From assembly GCA_910574255.1 (NCBI GenBank), contig CAJTAK010000018.1:31341-95340 (forward strand): 64,000 nucleotides of DNA, in the 5' to 3' direction. The position numbers were made by a program, and so were the translations under genes. Under the pieces are notes generated by a model. It was not told the origin of the DNA. It was given only the letters and a program-made list of their open reading frames with translations, and made no database searches. Below, one piece after another: positions 18,211 through 27,605 of the stretch (positions are counted from its first letter, which is position 1; every line of letters starts with the position of its first letter). Source of the DNA: Clostridia bacterium. Lineage in GTDB: Bacteria > Bacillota > Clostridia > Lachnospirales > Lachnospiraceae.

Positions 18211-20631
18211 ATGGATACTTCATTATCATGGATTAAAGCATACGTGCCGGATCTTGACGTAACGGCACAGGAATATACAGATGCAATGACCTTGTCCGGA
18301 ACAAAGGTAGAGGGCTGCAGGGCTTTGGATGCGGATCTGGAAAATATCATCATCGGCCAGATTGTTAAGATTGAGCGCCACCCGGATGCAGACAAACTGG
18401 TGGTATGCCAGGTAGACGTAGGAGGAGAAGCCCCGGTTCAGATTGTAACAGGCGCTCCAAATGTAAAGGAAGGACAGAAGGTTCCGGTAGTTTTGGACGG
18501 AGGCCGTGTGGCGGGCGGTCATGATGGCAAGCTGACACCGGGCGGAATCAAAATCAAAAAGGGCAAGCTGCGGGGCGTGGAATCGAACGGCATGATGTGC
18601 TCCATTGAGGAGCTGGGTCAGACCAGAGAGATGTTTCCGGAGGCGCCGGAGCTTGGCATCTACATTTTTCCGGAGGATGTTCAGGTAGGAGAGAGCGCCA
18701 TTAAAGCATTGGGCCTTGACGATGTGATTTTCGAGTATGAGATCACTTCTAACCGTGTAGACTGCTACAGCGTGATTGGAATTGCAAGAGAAGCGGCGGC
18801 AACTTTCCGCAAGAAATTCATTTTGCCGGAGGTAAAGGTAAAGGGAAGCGGCGGGGACGTGAATGATTATATCCGGGTGGACGTAAAGGATGCGGATCTC
18901 TGCCCCCGTTACTGCGCAAGAGTAGTTAAGAACATTAAGCTTGGCCCCTCGCCCAAATGGATGCAGCGCCGTCTGGCAGTGAACGGAATCCGTCCTATTA
19001 ACAATATTGTAGACATCACCAACTACGTGATGGAGGAGTACGGCCAGCCCATGCATGCCTACGATCTGGATACCATTGCAGGGAATCAGATTCTGGTGCG
19101 GAGGGCGGAAAAGAATGAAAAGTTCGTCACGCTGGATGGTCAGGAGCGCACCATGGATGATTCCGTACTGATGATTTGTGATGGAGAGAAAGCCATTGGC
19201 ATCGCCGGAATCATGGGAGGAGAAAATTCCATGATCACGGACAATGTAAAAACTATGCTTTTCGAGGCGGCCTGCTTTGACGGCGTCAATATCCGGCTTT
19301 CCGCAAAGAAAGTGGGACTTCGGACAGAGGCTTCCGGAAAGTTTGAAAAGGGACTGGACCCCAACAATGCTCAGGCTGCCATTGACCGGGCATGCCAGCT
19401 CATTGAAGAGCTTGGCGCCGGCGAAGTGGTAGACGGCATGGTAGATGTGTATACCGGAATTAAGGAGCCTGTACGGGTGCCCTTTGATGCGGATAAGATC
19501 AACGCTCTTCTGGGAACGGATATTACCAGGGAGCAGATGCTTTCTTATCTTCAAATGGTAGAGCTTGCGTATGATGAGAGCACGGGAGAGATTCTGGTTC
19601 CCACGTTCCGTCAGGATGTGCTGCGTCTGGCGGATTTGGCAGAAGAAGTGGCCCGGTTCTACGGCTATGACAATATTCCGACCACGCTGCCCACCGGTGA
19701 GGCAACTACAGGAAAGCTGCCCTTTAAGCTTCGTGTGGAGGAAGTGGCAAGGGATATCGCTGAGTTCTGCGGTTTTTCTCAGGGAATGACTTATTCCTTT
19801 GAAAGCCCTAAGGTATTTGACAAGCTGCTTCTTGACAAAGAGGACACGCTTCGGAAAGCCATTACCATTTCGAATCCATTAGGCGAGGATTTCAGCATTA
19901 TGCGTACTACTTCCCTCAATGGCATGCTGACCTCTTTAGCCACCAACTACAACCGGAGAAATAAAAATGTCCGTCTCTATGAGCTGGGAAATATTTATCT
20001 TGCAGAGGAACAGCCCCTCACAGAGCTTCCGGACGAGCGGATGCAGTTTACCCTTGGAATGTATGGAGAGGGAGACTTTTTCACTATGAAAGGCGTGGTG
20101 GAAGAGTTTTTTGACAAGATTGGTCTTCAGAAAAAGGAGGTTTATGATCCAAATGCAGGCAAGAACTTCCTCCATCCGGGCCGTCAGGCAAAGATTGTAT
20201 ATTGCGGCAAAACAGTAGGCTACCTGGGAGAGGTTCACCCGACCGTGGCGGAGACCTATGGAATCGGAGAGCGTGCTTATGTGGCAGTTCTGGATATGCC
20301 CGCCATCCTGCCATTTGCAACCTTTGACCGGAAATATGAGGGCATTGCCAAGTATCCGGCTGTCAACCGTGACATTTCCATGGTAATTCCCAAGGAGATT
20401 CTGGCCGGACAGATCGAAGAGGTTATTGAACATAAGGGAGGAAGCTATCTGGAGAGCTACCAGCTCTTTGACGTGTACGAGGGCGCTCAGATTAAGAAAG
20501 GCTATAAGTCCATGGCGTATTCCATTGTGTTCCGTGCAAAGGATAAGACTTTGGAGGAAGCGGATGTGGCTTCTGCCATGAAGCGGATTCTGAAAGGTCT
20601 GGAGGCATTGGATGCGGAGTTAAGACAGTAA
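18211..20631 (+). CDS. pheT: Phenylalanyl-tRNA synthetase beta subunit
   Basis: An 806-residue beta subunit, full length. Domains in order: N-terminal fold with an EMAP/tRNA-binding OB domain (about 40-150, e.g. HPDADKLVVCQVDVG), B3/B4 editing domain (about 210-385), B5 (about 400-475), a catalytic-like core, and a C-terminal anticodon-binding FDX-ACB domain (about 710-806, AKYPAVNRDISMVI). It follows pheS by 13 bases with AGGAGGAAG before the ATG, in the same T-box operon. Confidence 0.96.
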   Translation: MDTSLSWIKAYVPDLDVTAQEYTDAMTLSGTKVEGCRALDADLENIIIGQIVKIERHPDADKLVVCQVDVGGEAPVQIVTGAPNVKEGQKVPVVLDGGRVAGGHDGKLTPGGIKIKKGKLRGVESNGMMCSIEELGQTREMFPEAPELGIYIFPEDVQVGESAIKALGLDDVIFEYEITSNRVDCYSVIGIAREAAATFRKKFILPEVKVKGSGGDVNDYIRVDVKDADLCPRYCARVVKNIKLGPSPKWMQRRLAVNGIRPINNIVDITNYVMEEYGQPMHAYDLDTIAGNQILVRRAEKNEKFVTLDGQERTMDDSVLMICDGEKAIGIAGIMGGENSMITDNVKTMLFEAACFDGVNIRLSAKKVGLRTEASGKFEKGLDPNNAQAAIDRACQLIEELGAGEVVDGMVDVYTGIKEPVRVPFDADKINALLGTDITREQMLSYLQMVELAYDESTGEILVPTFRQDVLRLADLAEEVARFYGYDNIPTTLPTGEATTGKLPFKLRVEEVARDIAEFCGFSQGMTYSFESPKVFDKLLLDKEDTLRKAITISNPLGEDFSIMRTTSLNGMLTSLATNYNRRNKNVRLYELGNIYLAEEQPLTELPDERMQFTLGMYGEGDFFTMKGVVEEFFDKIGLQKKEVYDPNAGKNFLHPGRQAKIVYCGKTVGYLGEVHPTVAETYGIGERAYVAVLDMPAILPFATFDRKYEGIAKYPAVNRDISMVIPKEILAGQIEEVIEHKGGSYLESYQLFDVYEGAQIKKGYKSMAYSIVFRAKDKTLEEADVASAMKRILKGLEALDAELRQ

Positions 20632-20681
20632 AGACTTTCTGCGCCGCATAATGTGAAGCGAAAATAAACATTGAAAAATGA

Positions 20682-20723
20682 AGGGTCCGTCAGCCTCAGC
20701 AATGGGGCTTTCGGACGCTTTTT
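20682..20723. terminator. Terminator between convergent pheT and LysR gene
   Basis: GGTCCG-AGCC pairs with GGGCT-CGGACG (20683-20717), with a T run on the plus side and an A run on the other, so it can serve both convergent transcripts. The LysR stop codon lies inside it. Confidence 0.7.
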
Positions 20724-21612
20724 ACTGTTCGAAAGCTTCCAGCTCTTTTTGCAATTGTTTCAGAAAAGCGTTGGAAGCTCTCGAAAATACCTGGTGTTTT
20801 TTCCACACAATACAAAGCCCGGCTTCCAAAGCGGGGGAAAGGGGACGAAAACAAAGCGTACTGTCTCCGGTGGTGTTAATCAGCCTGTCTAACGCAATCA
20901 CATAACCGAAGCCCTTTTTTACAAACAGCGAGGCATTATAGATCAAATCGTAGGTGGCTGCGATATTCAGCTTTGACAGATCGGTCTTTAACCAGGAGAA
21001 CATTTCGCTGTTGATGGATGTCTGATGGGAGAGAATCAACGGTTTATCCCACAAATCTTCCGCTGTGATTTTTTCCTTTTCTGCCAGAGGACTGTCCTTT
21101 CGCATCAAAACGCCCCATGTGTCTTTAAAAGGAAGTCTCATATAATCGTATTTGTTTATATCTACGGGACCGACCAAAAGTCCGAAGTCGATCAATCCCT
21201 TATCCAGCCGTTCCAGGACACGTTCGGCATCGCCGCTGTACAGATGATAATGGATGAGCGGATATTTCTGCTGCAAATCCCATGCGGCCTGCGCAAGAAA
21301 AGAAATGGCCTCTGTTTCTCCGCAGCCGATATGAATATCTCCACTTATGTTTTCACTGGAGGAAGCCATTTCCGCCTTTGTTTTTTCCATAAGGTCAACC
21401 AACTCCTCCGCACGTTTGCGCAGCAGGATGCCGTCCTCTGTTAGTGTGACTTTTTTACTGCCCCTGATAAAGAGCTGCTTTCCCAATTCTTCTTCCAAAT
21501 CTTTTAATTGCCTGGAAAGGGGCGGCTGTGTCATGTGAAGCCGTTCCGCTGCCTTTGTAATGCTTTCCTCTCTTGCAACGGCAAGGAAATACTGCAATAC
21601 CCGAATATCCAA
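20722..21612 (-). CDS. LysR-family transcriptional regulator
   Basis: A 296-residue regulator with an N-terminal winged helix-turn-helix (SITKAAERLHMTQPPLSRQLKDLE, first 58 residues) and a two-lobe effector domain from about 90. The start is TTG at 21612 with AGGAGG 8 bases upstream. It is divergent from the aldo/keto reductase gene. A LysR-type palindrome ATAC-N7-GTAT lies upstream of that gene (21998) and at the same distance before an FMN reductase promoter at 27440, so both are likely targets. Inducer unknown; the targets suggest redox or electrophile sensing. Confidence 0.92.
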   Translation of the reverse strand: MDIRVLQYFLAVAREESITKAAERLHMTQPPLSRQLKDLEEELGKQLFIRGSKKVTLTEDGILLRKRAEELVDLMEKTKAEMASSSENISGDIHIGCGETEAISFLAQAAWDLQQKYPLIHYHLYSGDAERVLERLDKGLIDFGLLVGPVDINKYDYMRLPFKDTWGVLMRKDSPLAEKEKITAEDLWDKPLILSHQTSINSEMFSWLKTDLSKLNIAATYDLIYNASLFVKKGFGYVIALDRLINTTGDSTLCFRPLSPALEAGLCIVWKKHQVFSRASNAFLKQLQKELEAFEQ

Positions 21613-21658
21613 ATGTGAATCCTCCTATTTTTAAGTTGCTACGCAACAGTACGAAAGG

Positions 21659-21749
21659 GTAAAGTCACTTCAGTGCACACCTATGAGAGAAACTTTCATT
21701 CGAAAGTGCACTCATGAAAGTTCCTCTCGTGCGCTTTCGCAACTTTACC
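21659..21749. repeat. 91-bp nested inverted repeat in the LysR/reductase intergenic region
   Basis: Outer arms GGTAAAGT (21659-21666) and ACTTTACC (21742-21749) enclose an inner hairpin, GAGAGAAACTTTCAT (21685-21699) with ATGAAAGTTCCTCTC (21714-21728), one mismatch. It lies within the regulator leader region. It could be an operator, an RNA structure or a small mobile palindrome. Confidence 0.5.
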
Positions 21750-21997
21750 GTCCAGCAGAAAATATTTCTGTTAAACACTTTACATTTTTTAGCTGGACTA
21801 TTTTCAATATGGGTTAGATTAAAAGCTTATGAAAGCTCTTTGGCATCTGTTTTTCTTTTACTTCTTTTTCTGAATCGTATGTAGCTGTCAAATTTCAGGC
21901 GAAGCTTCATTCAGTGAAATTCCAAAAAGTTTTTGTTTTTTTAAGATTGTGATTGATTAGGGTGAATATGATAGGGGTGATTATAGCAGGAAGTTTC

Positions 21998-22061
21998 ATA
22001 CCTTTCAAGTATGCAATTCTATTCTCTATATGCATTTGATATTGAAAGATGCCAATATTAT
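21998..22061 (+). promoter_or_regulatory. Promoter of the reductase gene with LysR-type box
   Basis: Palindrome ATAC-N7-GTAT at 21998-22012 contains the LysR T-N11-A core. A 23-base block at 22021-22043 leads into -35 TTGATA (22036-22041), 17-base spacer and -10 TATAAT. The same layout, base for base in spacing, occurs at 27440-27509. Confidence 0.7.
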
Positions 22062-22134
22062 AATAAATCCGAAAGGAGGAAGTTCTTCGAAAAAGGCTTG
22101 AAATAAAATAATTGATACTCAGGAGGATTTGATT

Positions 22135-22884
22135 ATGGATAAATTATTACCGCAGATTGCATTAGGAGCCTGGTCATGGGGCGCTGGTGCGGCCGGGGGA
22201 GATCAGGTGTTTGGAAACCATCTCTCTAAGGCCGATCTGAAACCGGTATTTGAGAAAGCTATGGAGTGCGGATTATATTTGTGGGACACTGCCGCCGTTT
22301 ATGGAGAGGGCAGCTCTGAGCGTATCCTCGGAGATTTTGTGAAAGAAGTACCACGCAAAGAGGTTATTCTATCCACAAAATTCACCCCGCAGATTGCCGG
22401 ATCGTCATCGGATGCCATGCAGAAAATGCTTGACGGCAGCAAAGAACGTCTGCATACGGATAGAATTGACATTTACTGGATTCACAATCCCTTAGATGTT
22501 GAAAAATGGACACCGGATTTAATTCCGCTTGCAAAAAACGGACAGATAAAGACAATCGGTGTTTCCAATCATAACCTTGCTGAAATCAAGCGTGTAAATG
22601 AGATTCTTGCGGCAGAAGACTTGAAAATCTCTGCGGTACAAAATCATTTCAGCCTGCTGCACCGTTCTTCGGAACGAGCCGGTATTCTTGATTACTGTAA
22701 GGAACATAACATTACCTTTTTTTCTTATATGGTACTGGAACAGGGAGCGCTTACCGGGCGATATAATGAGGCAAACCCATTTCCCAAAGGAAGCGGCCGT
22801 GGCGATTCCTATAATCCCTATCTGGAAAAACTGGGTGATGAAACCGGTGTTCATACGCTCCGGGAATGGGAAAAGGAGATGTAA
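22135..22884 (+). CDS. Aldo/keto reductase, C-terminally truncated
   Basis: A 249-residue member of the aldo/keto reductase family (NADPH-dependent carbonyl reduction, usually about 310-330 residues). The active-site set is visible: Asp and Tyr in DTAAVYGEG, Lys in STKFTP, His in YWIHNPLD. It stops at about residue 249 and lacks the last helices and the C-terminal cofactor-binding part, so it may be inactive. The next gene starts 3 bases after the stop, which suggests a deletion fused the two. The ATG at 22135 has AGGAGG 8 bases upstream. It has the LysR-type promoter. Confidence 0.75.
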   Translation: MDKLLPQIALGAWSWGAGAAGGDQVFGNHLSKADLKPVFEKAMECGLYLWDTAAVYGEGSSERILGDFVKEVPRKEVILSTKFTPQIAGSSSDAMQKMLDGSKERLHTDRIDIYWIHNPLDVEKWTPDLIPLAKNGQIKTIGVSNHNLAEIKRVNEILAAEDLKISAVQNHFSLLHRSSERAGILDYCKEHNITFFSYMVLEQGALTGRYNEANPFPKGSGRGDSYNPYLEKLGDETGVHTLREWEKEM

Positions 22885-22887
22885 GCC

Positions 22888-23498
22888 TTGACAGTAAAAG
22901 AAGTAATCGATGGTTTTCGGGAGGACGCCAGGGAAGATGCCCGGCGCAGCACCTATGCAGACGAGCTTTTTCAGGAGGCTGTCCGCATAGGCATGGAGCT
23001 GAATATGCAGTACCACACTCCGGAGGAAATTCGGGAGATTATGGGAAAGCTGACCGGGAAAAAAATCGATGATTCCTTTCGGTTGTTTCCGCCCTTTTAT
23101 ACGGATTTTGGAAAGAATATCACAATCGGAAAGGATGTCTTTATCAATTCCGGCTGCCATTTTCAGGACCAGGGAGGAATAAAGGTTGGGGATGGCACGC
23201 TCATTGGACACAATGTAGTGTTGCAACAATCAACCACGATCTTGATCCAAAGGAAAACAGAAAAAACCACTATGTGCCCATAACAATAGGCACCCATGTA
23301 TGGATTGGCTCGAATGCAACGATACTGCCCGGAGTAACCCTTGGAGATTGGGCGGTTGTTGCGGCAGGCGCCGTAGTAACCCAGGATGTTCCGCCTGGGG
23401 CGGTGGTAGGTGGCGTACCTGCGAAAATATTGAAAGTGATCCCGGAAAAATCACTGCAGGAGCGTACCGCTATGTCCAAAGAGCATGGACAGACTTAA
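22888..23498 (+). pseudogene. Maltose/galactoside O-acetyltransferase, frameshifted
   Basis: Two frames together make one left-handed beta-helix acetyltransferase of the LacA/Maa type, about 200 residues. The first (22888-23283) has the N-terminal helical part and [15 protein letters not shown]. The second (about 23220-23498) continues with [13 protein letters not shown] and [11 protein letters not shown]. The break is near 23222, where GTG TTG CAA would read GTG TTG GCA with one more G. One missing base explains it. This may be real decay or a sequence error. It starts with TTG immediately after the truncated reductase. Confidence 0.75.
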
Positions 23499-23565
23499 GG
23501 AAACGCCGAAGCAGTATCTCTTTATGTACAAATACACAAACAGCTCAGAGAAAGGAAAATGCAAC

Positions 23566-24591
23566 ATGAATCGACTGTTTCATCTTATGCTGGCAGGTCT
23601 GCTTATTACTGCGCTGTCAGCCTGTGGGACCCGAATCGGGACGGAGCAATCCGATCAGTCAGAAAATGCCGAAGCAATAGAGCCGGCAGCAGGCTCCCAA
23701 AGGGAAGAGCCAGCAGAACCGGATGGGGAAACAAAAAGGGCAAAGGAGCAGGAGGAACAAGCCATGAAAGAGGATAGTTCATTTAACTTTGAAACTAAAA
23801 CCGTTATGCTGAACAGCGGATATGAAATGCCCATTTACGGCATAGGTACCTACAGCCTGACTGGTGAGGTTTGTGTGGATTCCGTTACGGCAGCATTAGA
23901 AAGGGGCGTACGCCTGATAGATACCGCCTATATGTATCACAATGAAGAAAGTGTGGGGCAGGCTGTCAGAAATTCCGGCATACCGAGGGAGGAAATCTTT
24001 GTTATTACCAAGCTGTATCCGAATCAGTTTTCTCAACCCGAAGCGGCGATTGAGGAGGCTCTTCAAAAGCTGGACATTGCGTATATTGATATGATGTTGC
24101 TCCATCATCCCGGGACGGGTGACGTGGAGGCTTATCTTGCCATGGAGCAGGCGGTGGCGGATGGGAAAGTCCGTTCCATTGGCTTGTCAAACTGGTACGT
24201 AGAGGAACTGGAAGAATTTTTACCTCAGGTAAATATCAAGCCCGCTCTGGTTCAGAATGAGATCCATCCATATTATCAGGAAAATGATGTGATTCCCTAT
24301 ATTCAAAGCCACGGGATTGTGGTACAGGGCTGGTATCCGCTGGGAGGAAGAGGGTATACGGCCGAGCTCCTTAACGATGAGGTGATTTCCGAAATTGCGG
24401 CAGTTCACGGAAAATCCTCTGCCCAGGTCATTCTCCGGTGGAATCTGCAAAAAGGCGTGGTAGTGATTCCCGGCTCCAGCAATCCCGATCACATCCAGGA
24501 AAATACAGAGCTGTTTGACTTTGTGCTGACCGAGGAAGAAATGGGTCGAATCAATGCCCTTGACCGTGGGGAGAAGCATGACTGGTATTGA
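23566..24591 (+). CDS. Aldo/keto reductase with lipoprotein signal
   Basis: A 341-residue protein. It starts with a lipoprotein signal (MLAGLLITALSAC, lipobox LSAC), followed by a 45-residue Glu/Ala-rich linker and a complete aldo/keto reductase barrel. The barrel has DTAYMYHNE (Asp, Tyr), ITKLYP (Lys) and LLHHPG (His), plus the cofactor block IPGSSNPDHI near the C-terminus. This family is normally cytosolic and needs NADPH, so a surface-anchored form is unusual. It lies downstream of the LysR-type promoter, with only the broken acetyltransferase and truncated reductase between. Confidence 0.85.
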   Translation: MNRLFHLMLAGLLITALSACGTRIGTEQSDQSENAEAIEPAAGSQREEPAEPDGETKRAKEQEEQAMKEDSSFNFETKTVMLNSGYEMPIYGIGTYSLTGEVCVDSVTAALERGVRLIDTAYMYHNEESVGQAVRNSGIPREEIFVITKLYPNQFSQPEAAIEEALQKLDIAYIDMMLLHHPGTGDVEAYLAMEQAVADGKVRSIGLSNWYVEELEEFLPQVNIKPALVQNEIHPYYQENDVIPYIQSHGIVVQGWYPLGGRGYTAELLNDEVISEIAAVHGKSSAQVILRWNLQKGVVVIPGSSNPDHIQENTELFDFVLTEEEMGRINALDRGEKHDWY

Positions 24592-24740
24592 GAGACATTT
24601 TGCCATTGGATAAACAATTAGAGTTGTCTGAATCCAATTTGACAGAAGAATAGGAAGTATAAGTTGGAACAAAAACATTGGTTGGATATGGGCAGATTCC
24701 TTAAAAATTGATGGAAACGCGCACTGCCAGGCGCACTATA

Positions 24741-24782
24741 AAAAGACAGCATCTTAAATGAATGATGCTGTCTTTTGTTTTT
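24741..24782 (+). terminator. Intrinsic terminator
   Basis: AAAAGACAGCATC (24741-24753) pairs with GATGCTGTCTTTT (24764-24776) and is followed by T-rich sequence. It ends the reductase transcript. Confidence 0.85.
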
Positions 24783-24907
24783 GAAAGGAACAAATCATTC
24801 ATTTTCTAAGCCATTAAATATGAAAAAATGTCAATTTATCATAATGGTTTTGGACATTGTTCACAGAAAGAAAGGTGAATATAATGAAATACAGGAGGAA
24901 GATAAAA

Positions 24908-25807
24908 ATGTCTGAAATAAGCGAGAAAATACGGAAGAATTTTGGAAGTACGGATGCCAAAAGAGATGAAGGATTAGAAACGCCGGAAACAGTTGTAAGA
25001 TTTGATGATATTATTTATGGCACAGATCCGGTATGGCAGAGCCTGGATGTGTATAGACTGGTAAACGCCGGAGATGAAAAGCTTCCTGTGGTTGTCAGCG
25101 TGCATGGAGGCGGATGGGTTTATAGAGATAAGAGCAGATACCAGTATTATTGCATGAGCCTTGCAGAGAGAGGATTTGCCGTTGTAAATTTTTCCTATCG
25201 GCTGGCGCCGGAACATAAATTTCCTGCCCCGCTGGAAGATACCTGTATGGTTTTTTCCTGGATACAGATCCATGCAGAGAAGTATGGATTTGATATGGCT
25301 CATATCTTTGCGGTAGGAGATTCTGCAGGAGGACATACGCTGGCTCTGTTTTGCGTGATGTGTACGAACCCGGATTATTGTTCACGTTACATATTTTCTC
25401 CGCCAAAGGATTTCGTGCCTGCTGCAGTGGCTTTGAATTGTGCGGTGCATCAGATTACGGTGTCTGATAAGCCAAAGGATAAATTTTCGACAGATCTGAT
25501 GACGGATTATCTGGAACACAAGGGAAACAGCGAGGAACTTTCTCTGGTGAACGTATCCGAATGGATTACGAAAGAGTTTCCGCCAACGTTTCTGATGACG
25601 GCAGAAGATGATTTTTTGAAATATCAGATACCAGATATTGTATCGGTTATGATTCAAAAAAATGTGCCGTTTGCTGTTCGATATTATAAAGCGGAAGACG
25701 AGAAATTAGGACATGTATTTCACTTAGATATCAAGAATGCACATGCACGGCAGTGTAACGATGAGGAATGTGCTTTCTTTAAAGAATATATAAAATCTAA
25801 TTTTTAA
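24908..25807 (+). CDS. Alpha/beta hydrolase (esterase/lipase, HSL-like)
   Basis: A 299-residue hydrolase of the hormone-sensitive-lipase-like group. Oxyanion motif VHGGGW and nucleophile motif GDSAGGH are both present, with a C-terminal acid in TAEDDF and His in LGHVFHLD. It probably cleaves small carboxylic esters in the cytosol. Of three possible starts, the ATG at 24908 has AGGAGGA 8 bases upstream. It sits 17 bases ahead of a PTS gene, so the two may be co-transcribed. Confidence 0.85.
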   Translation: MSEISEKIRKNFGSTDAKRDEGLETPETVVRFDDIIYGTDPVWQSLDVYRLVNAGDEKLPVVVSVHGGGWVYRDKSRYQYYCMSLAERGFAVVNFSYRLAPEHKFPAPLEDTCMVFSWIQIHAEKYGFDMAHIFAVGDSAGGHTLALFCVMCTNPDYCSRYIFSPPKDFVPAAVALNCAVHQITVSDKPKDKFSTDLMTDYLEHKGNSEELSLVNVSEWITKEFPPTFLMTAEDDFLKYQIPDIVSVMIQKNVPFAVRYYKAEDEKLGHVFHLDIKNAHARQCNDEECAFFKEYIKSNF

Positions 25808-25824
25808 AACGGAGGATCAGAAAA

Positions 25825-26814
25825 ATGGGGAAGCTGGATGCAAAAACACGAAACTTACCGGATGTGAATGTAAGTGATGAGGAAATCGTTGCCATAGCAG
25901 ATGGGGAACTGATCGATGTCACTACAGTATCAGATGAAACTTTCTCGCAGAAAATGCTGGGCGAGAGTGTGGCTTTCAAATATAATGGAGATAAGGTGGT
26001 TCTGTGTGCGCCTGCAAACGGCACATTGAGCGCAGTGTTTCCGACAGGACACGCTTATGGCGTCACTACAAACAACGGTATAGAAATCCTGGTACATTGC
26101 GGCGTGAATACGGTCGAGGCAAAAGGTGACGGATTTCGGCTTTTCGGCAGAGAACAAGGAGATGAGGTTAAAGCGGGAGATCCGATCGTAGAAGCAGATT
26201 TAAAAAAGCTTTCCCAAACTTATGATATGAGTACGATGCTCATTATCACGGATGCGAATGGCTGGGATATCACACCGAAGGCTCCCTGCCATGTAAAAAG
26301 AGGCGAGTCCGTGTTCCGGGTGGAGGCTGTAAAAAATGAAAGTGAAAATACAGAACCTGAGGATGTGAAAAAACTTGAAAAAGGAAAAGAAGTATCAAAG
26401 TATACAGAGCTTTGCAACCAGATTTTGAGACAGGTTGGAAAAAGGGAAAACATTACCGGAGCACTGCACTGCATGACGAGACTCAGATTGACATTAAAGG
26501 ATAATGCAAAAGCAGATTTAGCTGCCATTAAAAAAATAAAAGGAGTATTGGGTGTGCGGTTTTCGGGCGGTCAGCTGCAAATCATTATCGGTCCGACAGT
26601 GGGAGAGGTGTATACAGAATTTTGCAGCATTGCAAACCTGAATGCAGAGGCTGCTGTGGACGAAGATTTAGATTCAGCAGTCGGCGAAAACTCTGTTAAA
26701 GGAAAACTTGATATGAAGAAATTACCGGGCGCTGTTTTAAGCTATATTTCCGGTTCGGTGGCACCGGTTCTTCCGATCATGCTCGGTACCGGATTCTTTA
26801 ATATTAATTTCTAA
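25825..26814 (+). pseudogene. Beta-glucoside-type PTS permease, IIA-IIB kept, IIC lost
   Basis: The frame encodes a glucose-family IIA domain (about residues 25-165, phosphorylated His in EILVHCGVNTV) and a IIB domain (about 190-270, Cys in ALHCMTRLRL). It then has only the first 30 residues of the IIC channel (LSYISGSVAPVLPIMLGTG) before a stop at 26814. A full IIABC protein would be about 600 residues longer than this point allows. Without IIC it cannot transport sugar; the soluble IIA-IIB could still accept phosphate. The following sequence is AT-rich and unrelated, so a deletion or insertion joined them. Confidence 0.8.
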
Positions 26815-26838
26815 AAATTGTATCATTAAGTATAATAA

Positions 26839-27165
26839 TTACTTTTTTGATAACTGTATGGGTACAATTAAAATAACTAATATTGTAGTTATAGAATATA
26901 TAAAAAATGTAATTATTGTTGTGCCTATATTTGCTTTAACAAAATATAAAATTACAGAAACAATAATATCAATAACCACAAACAAGGCACACAAATTTCC
27001 TGCAACATTATTTGCATATTCCCACTTTTCTTTATTTTCTATTATCTTTTTATTATGGTATCCTACTCTAAAATCAGGAAATTGAGAGTGTCTTTTCTTC
27101 AATACAAAGGCTAAAGTTCCTAAAATAAATGCAAAAATTATATACAGTAATAATATAAATTCCAT
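26839..27165 (-). CDS. SdpI-family membrane protein
   Basis: A 108-residue protein with three hydrophobic helices and the loop RVGYHNKKIIENKEKWEYAN. That loop matches the GYR-T..S..N...W..AN signature of the SdpI/YhfL family, named after the immunity protein for the SdpC toxin of Bacillus subtilis. It is about the length of the C-terminal half of SdpI. No toxin gene adjoins it. It converges on the truncated PTS gene. Confidence 0.6.
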   Translation of the reverse strand: MEFILLLYIIFAFILGTLAFVLKKRHSQFPDFRVGYHNKKIIENKEKWEYANNVAGNLCALFVVIDIIVSVILYFVKANIGTTIITFFIYSITTILVILIVPIQLSKK

Positions 27166-27439
27166 GTATCACTTTTCTCTTTCACAAATTTTGATTTATA
27201 TATTTGATTATAAAATTTTCATCTGCCATTTACAAGGTATATTTATAAGTTCTTTCCCAATGGGTACACAATTTCGAAAAGGGAGTTATTTTTTTGCAAT
27301 AAATATAGACTATTGAATAGGTTTTGCTTGATTGCACCACGGTATATCGGTTTAAGATTGCCTGTGTTTATTGTTTTTCCGGATAAGTAGTTTTTTCTCA
27401 GACCATATTCTTGATTTTGCATGAATTATAATCAAGAGA

Positions 27440-27509
27440 ATACTTTTTGAGTATGAAAACATATTCTTTATATGTATTTGATATTTATGAGTTTGGGATT
27501 TATACTGAC
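27440..27509 (+). promoter_or_regulatory. Promoter of the FMN reductase/flavodoxin operon with LysR-type box
   Basis: ATAC-N7-GTAT at 27440-27454, a 23-base block at 27463-27485 that matches 21 of 23 bases of the one at 22021, -35 TTGATA, 17-base spacer and -10 TATACT. The distance from palindrome to block is 23 bases at both sites. The rest of the 27166-27605 gap shows no gene. Confidence 0.7.
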
Positions 27510-27605
27510 ATTGATGTGAGGAACATATTTTTGAAATATGTAATAAATATTCACGGAATATTATTCCTTAACATTATGTACTAAATAATCTGGTATGGAG
27601 GAGAT

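Noticed and set aside
18226..19554. Long minus-strand frame opposite pheT
   Set aside because: It lies within a clear essential gene and encodes no recognisable protein.
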